64,000 nucleotides of DNA from Stereum hirsutum FP-91666 SS1 (GCF_000264905.1 NW_006763138.1:1-64000); one strand, 5' to 3'. Positions 1-12,086 are shown, counted from the first letter of the stretch. Notes: generated from the letters alone by a model not told the origin. Numbers and translations: made by a program.

Positions 1-644
1 GTACTTGCTCCTGAAAAAAAACATGGTCTGTCCGAGCAGACCAGCGAGTCACGGCACCAAAGTGATGTGGCCCAATTTGCAGCTGCAGAAAGCACAAGTT
101 CGGTGAGTGTGGCACTGCCGCCTATCACGAAAATTTCTAAGTCGCGAATAATGTGGCACCAATGTGGCGGAACCGATATTCAACCCCCCAATACAACAGC
201 ATGAGAGTCATTCGAAATTTTTCTTTAGATTAATGCAGGGAAATCAGGTTCATTATTTAATGTACTTTTCACCGCTGGTTGAATTCACTGGGATCTAAAT
301 TTCTGAGCCCTGTAGAGTAGTGTGGCACCAGCTAAGAACCGGCCACAAGTACCATAAAAACATGACACCTGGTTCTTGATGGCCAATGTAATGGTTTTGA
401 GTGCTGTGTGCACTATAGTAATCTGTAACACATGTAAAACTACTATAATAGCAAAGAAAGTACAATGGAATGGGGGAAGGGAGAGATGTGGCGGACCCGC
501 CGGGAGTAGCCCCGTGTGAAATAGTATCGAAAGCGGTGATCCAGGGCAGCAGCTGTAGGAATCAGAGAGATAAACAAAGACAAACAAACATCCGTTGTTT
601 TCCACTAGTGCGGAGTCTGAAAATGGTTTGAGTGGGTGGAGGCG
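1..644. other. Intergenic, no gene seen
   Basis: No convincing coding frame or splice pattern on either strand. The only structure is a loose cluster of the hexamer TGTGGC, all on the plus strand. Confidence 0.6.
66..492 (+). repeat. Scattered TGTGGC hexamers
   Basis: TGTGGC begins at 66, 108, 152, 163, 321 and 487, always on the plus strand; two of these continue as TGTGGCACCA. Six same-strand copies in about 430 bases is more than base composition suggests. The copies are not evenly spaced, so this may be a decayed repeat or chance. Confidence 0.35.
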
Positions 645-767
645 CATTATAATGAGCAAAACCGCCCGGAAGACGTCCCAAGAGCTCATTATAATGAGGG
701 AGGGGCACGCAAATGCCGCGGCTCTTTACAATGAGCCCAGACGGAAATGGTGTGCCTCATTATAATG
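645..767. repeat. Cluster of CTCATTATAATGAG palindromes
   Basis: A perfect 14-bp palindrome, CTCATTATAATGAG, lies at 685-698. Twelve-base versions lacking one flank lie at 645-656 (CATTATAATGAG) and 756-767 (CTCATTATAATG), and a degenerate copy (CTTTACAATGAG) at about 724-735. Gaps are irregular, 28 to 57 bases. The cluster ends about 190 bases before the helicase ORF. It could be a dimeric-protein binding array or a mobile-element end. Confidence 0.6.
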
Positions 768-958
768 CTCACTACAAGGACGCCTGATGGTGTCCGAAGA
801 GATTGTACGCGCGGGTCAATGGGTGGAACCCTGCAATAACAATCAACCTCATGTGCAACAACGACTGTAAACTGATCACGAACGGACACGACACCAAGAA
901 TCTCACCACTCACCCAGCTGCCCCGTTGCTAGACTGACGGTAAACTCAGGCAAACGAG

Positions 959-3556
959 ATGGTGACGATTGGAGGCGACAGTAGCGGCAAGCTATATGGA
1001 AAGTCTCAAGTCGACGATTACCGCTGCCGAGGTCACGCGCTCCAAGAAAGCAACCTGGTCCAGTTCATTGCCGACACGTACGAAGATCAACCAGATCCAG
1101 CAACACAGAGCCCGCCAGTCGAAGCACATTCAGTGGAATCGGGAGCGAGCGGATCAGGACGACCTCGCAATGAACGTATTCGTTATCAGAATGGCCATCC
1201 CAGGCACGACAAGATCGTGCGAGTCGTTCGCAGCATGGGCCACAATAACCTGGCCAATTTCATTGGCGGCCACACAATCCCTCGAAGCGACGACCCGGAG
1301 ATCTACGACTACTACTGTGCATCGATACTTGTTCTCCTCAAACCATGGCGAGACTTAGCGAGGGATCTCAAGCAACCGAACGAGACATGGGCAGACGCAT
1401 TCGCGGCATTCAAGACGAATACAGATACTCATACCCGTCGTATGATCGACGGATTCCAGTACTATCATGAGTGCGAATCAGCGGCCAAGGAGCGGCGTGC
1501 GGAACGTCAAAAGCGTACGGGCCAAAATCAAAGCACAGACGATTTCGCCATGGACGAAGACAGTCCGGTCATCGCGGAGGAGCAACAGCTTACACCCAAG
1601 CTCCTCGATGAACTACGCTCGGAAGAGAGATCACCGCGAGAGCAGCAGCATGCCAGATTAGCTGTCCTGCAAGCGTTCCAGGCGGGTGTGTTCAAGGATG
1701 CTCACGACACGTACAGCGGGGACACTTGTCTCCCTCGTGAACGCCAGCCAAGCAGTACGCAAGGCATCACACACTCATCCCCCTCGACACAGGATCAGTT
1801 ATCCCGATGGCGAGAACAGATGCAGGATGACATCAGCCGCCAAGCCCTCGAATCTCTGTATACACAGGATCCAGAAGATGGTGGGGGCGACGTACAACTG
1901 CACGATGAAGACGACCGGCCATCTGTGCATATGCGGGAAGTCGAAATGTCCGAGGAGGCACTGACCCCCGCATCAGTTGCCGAGTTGAAAGTGGATCAGC
2001 GTCGTGCGTACGACATTGTTTCATGGCATTTGGACCAGAGCCTCGCAGGGAAGGATCCGCCGCCACTGCGCATGATTATCTCGGGGGAGGGTGGCACAGG
2101 CAAATCCAAAGTCATCCAGACCATCACGAACCGGTTCCAGGAGTCGAATGCGTCTCGCCTTCTCGTGAAAGGAGCGTATACCGGCATCGCAGCATCCCTT
2201 ATCAATGGCAAAACCACACACATCATTGGCTCCATCTCTCAGAACAAAGGCCGCTTAAGTGACGAGGCGAAAGCCAAGCTGCAACGGTTTTTCCTCCACG
2301 TTCGCTATCTCATTATCGATGAGTACTCCATGATCGGGAAGACAGTCTTCGCCGCTCTGTCGCGAAACATTGGCATCGGAAAACAACAGGCGGGCGATCC
2401 GACGAGCGAAAGATCCTTTGGCGGCATCAGTGTTATTCTCTGTGGCGACCATCATCAGTTTCCACCTGTCATGGGAGGAGAGGAGGCGTTATACTGGCCG
2501 TCGAACACCTATGATAGCACGGAGTCTCAGCTAGGCCGAGCAATATTCGACGAGTTCAGAGAGGTGGTCATTCTGAGAGAACAGATGCGAGTCACCGACA
2601 CAGTGTGGCGTGACTTCCTGCGGAACTTACGGTTCGGTCGAGTTCAACCAGAAGATATCACAATGCTCCGTGGACAACTCCTAGGTAGCGAGCACTGTGC
2701 GCCAACCGATTTCACCACGGCTCCATGGAAAGGCGCAGGTCTTGTCACTCCACGACATGCCGTCCGACTGAAATGGAACGACCACGCAGTCCAACAGCAC
2801 TGTGCCGACTCGGGCTGCCGACGTTTCGTCATCCGTGCAGACGATACCGTGAAAGATCGGCGAGGGCGCAGGGACCTCACGCTGCGCGAGAAGGTCGACG
2901 TGCAGCGTAAACGGCTCAACGCCACCAGGGCCGATGGCAGGAACCAGCTCCCGGACTGCATAGACGTTGCAATCGGTATGAAAGTCATGGTCACCACCAA
3001 TGTCGAAACGGACCTCGACATCACCAACGGCGCCAGGGGCACAGTAGTTGGCATCGTACTACACGAGGCGGAGCCGCCAATCGGCGACGGCGATGTTATC
3101 CACCTTCAACATCAACCGGCATATATTCTTGTGAAACTTGATCGCACCCGTGCTACACGTCTCGCTGGACTGGAGGACCAGGTCATACCCATCGAACCCA
3201 TCGCGCGATCCTTTGACATCCGTATGAAGGTAAACGGGAAACTCACAACCAAGAGGGTACACCACCGCCAACTGCCCATGGCATCCGCATACGCGTTCAC
3301 TGACTACCGAGCACAAGGACAAACCATTCCATATGTCCTCGTCGACCTCGCACAGCCACCATCGAACGGGTTGTCACTGTTCAACCTCTACGTAGCGTTA
3401 TCCAGAAGCTCAGGTCGCGAGACGATCTGATTGCTGCGGGACTTCGACGACGATCAATTCTTGCAGGCGCACAAGCCGCCAATTTTGGAAGAGGATGATC
3501 GATTGGGAAGGATGGATGAATGCACTAGGTGCTGGTGGATGAAGATGAGCGCATGA
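959..3556 (+). pseudogene. Helitron-type PIF1-family helicase, decayed
   Basis: The open frame runs 959-3430 (823 codons). A Walker A motif (GEGGTGKSK) is encoded at about 2080-2108, Walker B (LIIDEYSMIG) at about 2310-2340, and the SF1 motif near the end reads LYVALSRSSGR. The upstream part (LLKPWRDLARDLKQP, about residues 125-140) matches the linker that precedes the helicase in fungal Helitron Rep/helicase proteins. No Rep nuclease HUH motif is present, so the 5' half of the transposase is missing. The frame meets TGA at 3428-3430 but continues without a shift to 3556 with the usual Helitron helicase tail (LLRDFDDDQF and onward). The TGA stands where an Arg codon, CGA, is expected, which is consistent with a C-to-T change at a CpG. 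I read this as a truncated, inactivated Helitron copy. A host PIF1 gene is less likely because of the Helitron-specific linker. Confidence 0.8.
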
Positions 3557-3568
3557 AGATGAGCGCAT
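3541..3568 (+). repeat. 14-bp tandem duplication
   Basis: The unit GAAGATGAGCGCAT occurs twice head to tail (3541-3554 and 3555-3568). The end of the extended helicase frame falls inside it. Confidence 0.7.
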
Positions 3569-4934
3569 GAATATACTGAGGAAGAGGCTGGTGGTGTGGA
3601 GAGAATGAGCCCGATAGAGGGCCACTGCAAGAGTATATCATGTCAGCGTAAAGTTCGTAAGCGAAAGAAAACCTCACCAAGAAGGGAGCGTGCAAAAGGG
3701 GAACACTTGGCAAGAAGAGTTCAGTACCAGGACCCATGACGTCGTGTGGTGGCATGAACGGCAGAATTGCAGCCCTTCGAGCAACGACACGACGTCATTG
3801 TGCTCGAACGTGAAAAAGCGCGGAGTGAAAGAAAAGAACGCACCGATGCTGATCATCATATGATCATGCAAAACAGGCAATAGATCGCGGACACAAAGCA
3901 TGAAGGCATGGAATCTTGAGAGAATATGGGTTGGTCGCAAGAGCCGCAGCCCATTTCAAACAGCCCCGCAGCGGGTGTAGCAGTGACAAGGACGGCGGGA
4001 GGAGCCAGAAGAGGTATATATACAGGACGCTGGGAGGGACCGGTCGGCTCCGAGCACGCGCATGGAGAGGGAGAGCAAGTTTCAACAAATGGACGCGTCG
4101 ATCACGTGACCGGACAAACGGCGAGGCAGCATGTCATCCCCAAAGAATTTCCCAACAAATAAATTTCGTTCCTCCACACTAAATATCACGGACAGACATT
4201 AAGGATATGACAAACAGAAACAGAGCACAGTCGCAAAATTGAAGGAAGTGAACGAGAGGTTAATATTCACAGAAGTTTACGAAGATTTATGTCAACGAGC
4301 GCCAAATATAGAACGCAATCTTATCGATATGCTCCTTCATCTTATCGCACATATTTGTATGTGTTTGTTCCGTTGTAGATTTCCAGGCACACTTACGGGG
4401 GTTGGATGGACCTTCAACAAGAGGCGTGCGGAATTGCAATCGCGCACACAGCTCGGGGTTCGGCTAAAGTTCCAAATCTTCCGAAATGAATTGGAAATGA
4501 GAGCGGTGCCCTGGGGTCCTTCTCTGGGGATTAGGTGGCACCGTGGCGCTCACTTCGCCTCTCACTACGTCTACGCTCGAAGTGCGAAGTTTGCAGTGTG
4601 AACGGAATCTGATTCTGTGCGAGACTGTGCCGAGATTTGAGTATTTTATTCATGGGCAAGCTTATCTAACTCAAAGAGCACATAACAAGTCATGTAGATC
4701 AAAAAAAGCCTTCCCAATATGGCACTGTTATGGTATGCTACCACTATAAAGTGGAATGATGTATCTGCACCCAACGGAAGATGACTTATATTCTATATCA
4801 AACCTAAGCAAGAGATAATGAGTTCAATGATAGTACCGATCCGGAACATGACCTTTTCGCACCTTGTCCAGTGCGAAATCTTGGACGCCACATGATCTTC
4901 ATTCATACCACGGTTCTCATAGTTAACAAGCCTA
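3569..4934. other. Intergenic, no gene seen
   Basis: No ORF here shows protein-like composition or spliceable partners. A TATATATA stretch near 4015 could be a core promoter but no gene follows it. The segment holds the 49-bp repeat copy at 4418-4466 and is AT-rich from about 4600 on. Confidence 0.5.
4418..4466 (+). repeat. 49-bp dispersed repeat, copy A (tRNA-like)
   Basis: This segment matches the reverse complement of 12340-12388 at about 42 of 49 bases by eye; the first 33 bases differ at one position. Copy A is the more degraded in the part that looks like a Pol III B box. It lies outside any gene I can model. Confidence 0.65.
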
Positions 4935-5725
4935 TCAAAGGTGGTGAATCAAAGTACACGTTACAGAATAAGTAATGACACACATAGAAACTCGAAAGAG
5001 TGAACCCACCGAACATCCACCTACTAGCACATATTCTTCCCCTAGAAGGCTGATTTCCGATGGTGTTGATGACACGCTAGGACAGCCGGATTGGGATGGG
5101 CTATCCTCGAGTTCGTTTGCCAACGTCAGTTGGTCTTCAAGGGAGATAAAGGAGGTTGTTGGAGAGAGCTTTCGATGGCAGTAATTGTCACAGGTAGTGG
5201 TGATATGAGGAAGATCTTGTACGTCGACTGTACGACCAGCATCGAACAGTATCCTGCTACCTTCACGACGTCCAACGTCCCAGATCTCTCTCAGGTTGAC
5301 ATCCCGAACAAGGTACCGAGAGTAATTGAACCTGTGCCATCGCCCAGAGATGATTTGTGTCATGAGTTGGTAGATTGGTGGCGTTGGAGAGGCGATCCGG
5401 TCAAGCAAGCGATGAATCCGCCTAGACATCAAAATAGCTGCATACCCTGATTAGTCAATAACAGTAGATAGGTATCAACGATATAAAATACCCTCCAGTT
5501 GCAGCAGAAACGCTGTGTTACTGCCATCAGCGTAGCGTCGTGGCAATACATGAATCGTCCCTGCATCAGAGGTAAGAGAAATGCAACGAAATTGCGCCGC
5601 TCATGGGCAGTGATGTCAAGAATGCACTATAGGAGTAACTTACGAGAAATAAACCCACTGACTTGCTCAGCAGCATGCTGTAATGACTGAACAACAGATG
5701 CGGGACAGGGATGCGAGTCAGTCAT
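4935..5725 (-). CDS. Orphan protein, about 220 aa
   Basis: Three exons join in phase: 5725-5644 (ATG at 5725), 5560-5492 and 5446-4935. Donors are GTAAGT and GTATTT; acceptors end CTGATGCAG and ACTAATCAG. The product is 220 aa. It has an N-terminal LLQLEGYAAILMSRR segment and a Ser/Pro/Glu-rich stretch near its end (SGCPSVSSTPSEISLLGEE). I recognise no domain, signal peptide or membrane segment. A GTAGGT after the codons for EYVL, paired with an AG just before GCTTGT, could be a further intron giving a shorter C-terminus. Codon use is less GC-rich than in the housekeeping genes. The agreement of phase at two junctions is the main support. Confidence 0.55.
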
Positions 5726-6595
5726 CGCAGATTGATTAGCAGTTTCAGCAGAGGTTGTCCGAGTCGAGAGCAGCACAGTAGAGCGTGTCGTCACACAGGG
5801 AGGTCAAAATAGTAGATCCTCAAATATAAGCTGGGATCCCTGAGAGTTGTGCCTTTCCACGATGCAACATGAAGCACACCGTGCAAACAACCCTATGACC
5901 AGGGTTCAAGTTGACTTTGTGGCCGACTCGAGATCCGCAAAGTTGTTCTCAGTGGGTTCAGGGCTAGCACAGAGATCCGAAGAAGATACGAGTACCCTAA
6001 GCCCAGAGAAATCGCGTCAGCGATCAGATTCCTACGACTTCGAGAGCAAGAGGCATGGTCGTGCCAGAGTATACACCGAGAGTCAACCGAGAGTTATTCA
6101 CGAACACCACTAAGTACGTTCTTTCGGATGTTGCCCATTTCGAACTCCGCTACTTCACTCCGATTACAGTGGCGTGCACGAGCCCTTGCGCCGCTTGTGT
6201 TTCTTTCTCGATGAGCTCCTTGCACGCTCTACCAGCATCTCAATATAACATAGCCCTTCGTCCCGAACTCATCTTAGAACGAGCTCGATACAGCTCTCTC
6301 TTGGGATGTGCATTTTGCGAGTTACTCGTGTAATGTCATCGATAAGAGACGACTCAGATAACATGTGGCCCGCACGCTGTATCGACGCTGTTTTAGCTGC
6401 ATACCCAGGGTATTGGGTTGTTCAAGCGATGGGCAAGGGTATCTTGTCTCTCCGTTGGACTTACTCCAACAACGGAGTCTTGAATGACCAGAACCCTATG
6501 CCTCAGCGAGTATAAGAGGCAGACTTTTCGGTCAGTGTTCCGGCAGCACACCAACCACTCAACGCTACGTACATGCAGCTGTCCTTCTGCTCTCG
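5726..6595. other. Intergenic between divergent genes
   Basis: This lies between the minus-strand gene starting at 5725 and the plus-strand gene starting near 6596. Short ORFs lack protein character. It presumably holds both promoters. The first exon of the downstream gene could begin earlier, since its frame stays open upstream of 6596. Confidence 0.45.
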
Positions 6596-9500
6596 ATGAT
6601 CTTGGCAATACTTTTACTTGGTGCTATGTTCCCCTTCGTAAATCTGGGAGGTTCTCGTGATAATTTCCGGACTCCAGTTCGTACAACCCGACCTCCTCAG
6701 ACTCAAGCCGAGCCCGGCCCGTCTATAGGTAAGTGCCAGCACGCACATCCTGGAAACTAGGCTCTAATCCATATATTATAACTCTCAGCTCCACCGAACT
6801 TTCTCGATGGACCCGAGGAGTACGATGTCGCTTTCTTGGACCCAGAGAACGCGCCTCCCAGATTTGCATCGGCTCCCACCTACCCTCCGCCTCTCATCTC
6901 TACCCCCATTCCCACTTATCCATCAGTTACCTCATACATAAATTCTTCAGCATCAGCATTTGTCCATATGAACAGTGCTCCAGACCCACTCGCTCACCAG
7001 CCTCTGCAACCACCCGCCACGCAACGCGCAATTGAAAACACCAAAGCTTCTCTTTCGGTAGCCTATTCTGACGGCGCACTCTCAGCACGGCATAACGTAG
7101 CTACCACCAAGTGGGAGCTCCAATGTCCCGACTGCCATTCATGGATCTCAACCACCATCCCTTCCGACTTGACTTTGGGCGATACAGATGGCCACTTTTC
7201 GCCACTAGTTGCTCATCGTAAAGGGAAGGCCTATGCGATGAAATGGAAGTCTTTGGTAGCTCAGCTTGGTCAGGGAGAGAATCAGCCGCCGGAAAGAACG
7301 TCCAGCGCACCACCCGATCCAAATTCACCTATCAAACGAAGTGATAGGGTGTGGTCTAGCCAGAACGCTCGTGAATTTGATGAGGCGTATATAGGGTAAG
7401 CTTGTACATTCGTCTTATATTCTCTTTCTCTCATGATTCTCTGAGCTCTTCGCTGTCTTTGAGTATATGCTAATTCATCTATAAACTCCTCACTAGATAT
7501 TCCGACAACGGCAATCGTCCTGGCTCAGCGCCACCCGACGTACCTGATGGACCTCTCCTTCAGCAGTGCCCCGGGATTTCTGTTCACTGGCCAGTCGAGC
7601 TCGACATCTATGACACTTTTCCTTGGTCACGTCTTGGCCCCACCGCCGGACAGGACCAGTTGCTGTTTTCCATCAATATCCAGGACAAAGGACGCTGGTT
7701 TCGTGCGCATTCGCATCGGTGTACTGAGACGGTGCCCGATGCAAATGTACCATGTCTCGAATGCCAGATCATAGCCCCTCGCGTCGCACGGGTCGTCTCA
7801 GCAGCACAGACAGGGGCCGTTCCAAACAAGACCATCTCATTCAGCCCTCAACAGCTCCGTGATCGACTGCGCGAAGGTAAAGAGCAGATAAATCAGTGGA
7901 AGTTGAAGGTATGTGCACTGATTGCCTTCAATACTGATGTTTCTGATCGTCGACGGTTGTTGACAGTCGCTCAATCTCACCCGTTCCATCGCCGCCGCTA
8001 CACAAAGAGCCGTGGACTTCAAACGGTTCACCATGGCTCTCGCGGAGATGGATGCAGCAAAAGTTGGTGCCCTTGTTCAAACGGCTCTACGCCATGGCGC
8101 TAGCATCCCTGCCATCGTAACGCAGATCGAGCAGGCCATAAAGGGCACCTATAATCCTCGCTTTGTGTCCAAACGCACACTCGACATCTCTACATTGATA
8201 TATCGCATCGGCGGTCGCTCTCTGCTGTACCAGATGAACCATGCACTAGGTCTCCCCTCTCTTCGAACTCTCCAGCATCACCTTTCGTTCATTTGTATCA
8301 TGCCTACGGTCGGGAACATCACGCGCCACACAATCGACCATAATCTTCTGGAGGTTCTTGTGAAGCCATTGACGAGCATCGCCGGAGTCCTCCATCATCA
8401 CGGTGCCTCACTTCTCATCGATGAAGTTGCCATCGAGGAGGCAGCTTGCCACTTCCGCCAATTCAATAAGGTCGGCGGCCTTTGTTGGAAGCATTCTGGC
8501 ATGGTCGACCTCGTTCTGCATACCTATCACTCAGCGGTCAATATTGCGAAACAATTGGCCAAAGGCGAGCTCCATCTCGGAAAGGAGATGACCGTCGCCT
8601 CGATCTCTTTCTTCGGTTCTGGAGACTCACGAACATATCCCATACTTGCTGCGCCTACATGCAAGCAGGAAGATGCGTCGGATATGGCCTATATCTTCGA
8701 GACGCTCATCGCCGGTTATAACAAAGTCGCCGCTGCTCTGCTTGGGCCACTCTGGTCCGTTGCGACCGATGGTGATTCGACTCGGCGTAAAGCCGGGTAC
8801 CATCTCTTTGTCAAGAAGCCCCTTTCTCCGTCCTCTCCGACATACACCACACTAGTGAAGGTTCTGGGCCTCAACCTTCTCACCGGCGAGGGAGATGTAA
8901 CACTCGACTTCGATTGGAAGCACGTCTACAAATGTAGGCTTCGTAGTTCAATTTCCATTGTGCTCAGTTCGGTCACTGACGAGTTTCCCTCACTGTAGGT
9001 ATCTGTACCTTGCTGCGTTCCGTGTCTGGCATTGTACTAGGGCCTGGACGCATCATCAATCCATCGTTTCTCTCGCGGTACTTAGTGCTCCTCGATGGTC
9101 AGGATGCCGACTCGGTACAGAAGCTTCTCTACCCTTCCGATCCACAGGACGTACCTCGTTCCATAGAGCTCATGCGTGCCATCGTCGACCTTCGCTCACT
9201 TCACCTGGATTCTGCAAACCCGAATATCATCGCGGACCTTGATGCTATACGACTACTTTCGGATCTCTGCGAGTCAATCCTGGAGGCGTATATCAACCCG
9301 CGGCTTTCACTTACAGAGCAGGTCAGATACCTGAGCAAGTTCGCTCATCTTTCCTTCGCCTTTTTCCGACTCTATCGCAACCACTACATGTCGAATCAGT
9401 TGTATGGCGATTCACAGTGCATGGTGAAGAATGCCATCTTCTGCATCGCAAAGCAGCAAGCACTCGACCCATCACAGCTATTCCATCTCTTCGAGCTGGG

Positions 9501-12086
9501 TGACGATCGCTTGGAGAAGTTGTTTGGCCGCGTTCGAATGCTCGGCGCTCATGACTCGGGTATGCGTTATAATCAGGGTGTCGACCGTCTTGGGCATGCT
9601 GTCGATATCGATGGAGCTCTGGCTCGTAATCCTGACCTCGACAGCGGACAGCGCCGTCTCAAAGTCACTCGCACAGAGGCGCTCGACCACATGAATGTCG
9701 CATCATGGGAGGGAGATGCTTCCGTGAGGAACATTTCACTTCCTGATGCTTGGGCCGCTGGTTGTCGTGCAGCAGAGGAGACCATCCGCCAGTCTTCGAT
9801 GCCACAAGACTCCGCTAACCTCGAGGAGATCTTGAGTGGTGGCTTAATCGACCTACTCTGCCCATTCGGGACAGGACAGTTTCCTGGGGTAGACGATGAC
9901 GAGCCCGATAGATCAATCCCTTCGGATACGATACAGCAGCCCTCCGACAGCACCCTTCCCCAAACTGATACTGGACACACCGCCGCTACATCGACTACCT
10001 CTGAATTATCCCCACACGACGACTCTACGAACCCGTCAAGTACCGCTATCGCTGGCTCTTCCACTCCGACTACGACCAACGCGAATGCCGATACCGATAT
10101 GACTGATAGACTAGGTGTTTCTGGTATGTCTTGCTTTACTTCTCTATCGGCAGCTACTGATCGTGGTATGCATTCTTCAGAAGAAGACGAACCATGGGAT
10201 GAATACACCATACCATCATGGCTCTTCGAAGACATCGAGTCCGCCGAGTTGGAAGTTTCACTTGAGGAAAGCTTGCCCGGCCTTGACGGCACTCATTCGC
10301 TTGAACTGGGGCCTGGGATTGCTCCGGACGACTGGTTACTCTGCAACGAGAAGCCCGTTCACAAGCAAACGATCTGCCGACTTGTGATCAATGCACATTT
10401 TATCCACAAGTCGAAGAATCTCCCGGAGCGTGTCCGACCTTTCACCAAACCCACCTGGCAGCCAAATCTGAATACATCCACTGAACTAATCGGGCCTGAT
10501 ACGTTCGTCCAGGGAGATCACTTTGCCACCCTCCTACGCAACGAACAAATCGTCTCCCTTGCCCTTGTACGATGTACAAAAATCACGCGAGGACAGACTC
10601 AGGAACCGTCTCTTCCAGTATATACCATCACAAATCCCGAAGCTGATGTGCGACTCGAAGGTCAGATATTGACCATGCACCGAGTACGTCCCATCGTGTT
10701 CCACAAGGAGACAACAACACTGACTCTGGATTATTGATGTCCACCTGTGCTTCACATATCACAGGCGACTTCTCTCTCTGTTGGCGCAGACATCATATCG
10801 ACTCACTTTGACACGACTTCACATGCTCCTGGCTTCGCTCAAGCCTTTCAAGATTCACCATGGGTCTGGGTCTGGGACGGTGGATTTGTGATGGCAGACG
10901 CGAGGATGCGCGGCTCCCAGATCGTTACCGAGAAACCATGCATAATCTCCGTCGCTGGTTGTCTCTGTAACCCACAAATCGACTGTCGTTCTGTCGTTGC
11001 TTGTGAGCGGCTCGCTGAGGACGCTCTTGGGAAGGTGAACTCTGTGGGCACGACTTGGGAGTTTGATGAAGACTACCTGCTTTCGCTCAGCACAAACTTG
11101 TGGGAGACTCTGGTTGATAATAATGTTCGTGTCGATGCACTCCCGGTACTCCCTTCGTCAACTCGTGGAGGATTTCCTTATGCTTCTGAAGGTGTGGCAC
11201 TCTCCCTGATCTATTTCGTTATTTTTGGTGTGTCGAGATTATGAAATTGATGTTCTTTCTTCTCGATAGGAGACGCGATTCTCGTGAACGATATTGCCAC
11301 GAAGGTTTTCCGATCAGAGATGGGTGGCGGTGGGGATCGTAAGTGCGATCTTTGCGGAGACATCGTCTCTTTCGAGAAGGACCAGTGGAGAGGCCATATT
11401 GGGTGGCATATTCTTCGTGCGCTGTGTGGAGCTGCTGAGCCACGTCCTTTGACGTCTGCAGTAAGTTCTCCGCTGTGCTCTGCCACATGTAGCAATCATC
11501 CGCTCATCTGTCCATCCATGATACTACTTACTAGGTTGGTACACCAATGCCATGCGGCTCTTGTGGCCGCAGCGATAACCCGTTATGCCAGGAAATTACA
11601 ATCTCCATTGCCAACAATACAACAAAAGTCACATCCAAATGCCCACTCTTCCGCACGATTCGGTCTTACGCTAACGCAAACAAGGGAACACTTGCGACAC
11701 CTTGCCGGAACGTACCAATTCAATGCCCTCTTTGCGAAGAAACCAACACTCGCTCACGTGGCCGCAGTTATAAGGGATATTGGAGGTATAACATGGCTTC
11801 TCATCTTCGCATACATCACAGAGAATATGCTTTGCCTGGTGATCCCAACAATGGCGCTCGTCTTCCCTTGCCCGAGGATCTGTGGCGTTCGATGCAGATT
11901 GATCCAAAGGAGTATGCCAGCTGTGGTATTGATCCGCCTCTGATTCCCTCTCACTTTGAGTTTGTTAAGGCTGATAATCGATCCACTACTATACCTCCCT
12001 CTACTCCGACTGGTGGTAAACGCTCCCGTGCTTTCACGAATACTATGGTAGACCTTCCTGCTCGTAAACAACCTCGCCATAACTAG
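6596..12086 (+). CDS. Large zinc-finger protein with DDE transposase-like core
   Basis: Nine exons join in phase: 6596-6728, 6789-7395, 7497-7908, 7967-8933, 8999-10123, 10181-10683, 10765-11191, 11270-11460 and 11535-12086, giving 1,638 aa. The start is uncertain (ATG at 6596 or 6626). The 57-nt intron at 10124-10180 and the 10684-10764 intron rest on splice sites and phase only. A C-x2-C with distal His residues near residue 156 (CPDCHSW, later LVAHRKGK) suggests an N-terminal zinc finger. The core has LLIDEVAIEE (about 532), VATDGDSTRRKA (about 650), DFDWKHVYK (about 697) and DRLEKLFGRVR (about 875). Order and spacing recall the RNase H-fold DDE transposases of the P-element/THAP9 type. 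C-terminal fingers are CDLCGD with H-x3-H (about 1416) and CPLCEE with a late His pair (about 1517). Similar long proteins are, to my knowledge, common in mushroom genomes. It is intact here, and I see no terminal inverted repeats. It may be an active transposase or a domesticated one. Confidence 0.75.

Noticed and set aside
285..913. Two ORFs on the minus strand (134 and 74 codons)
   Set aside because: Composition is not protein-like, they cross the palindrome cluster, and no splice sites link them.
3955..4182. ORFs after a TATATATA stretch near 4015
   Set aside because: Two overlapping frames, both Arg/Gly-rich, with no splice continuation; probably non-coding.
9573..10292. 239-codon ORF on the minus strand, Ser/Val-rich
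   Set aside because: It lies opposite a coding exon of the DDE-like gene and has no splice partners or known motif.
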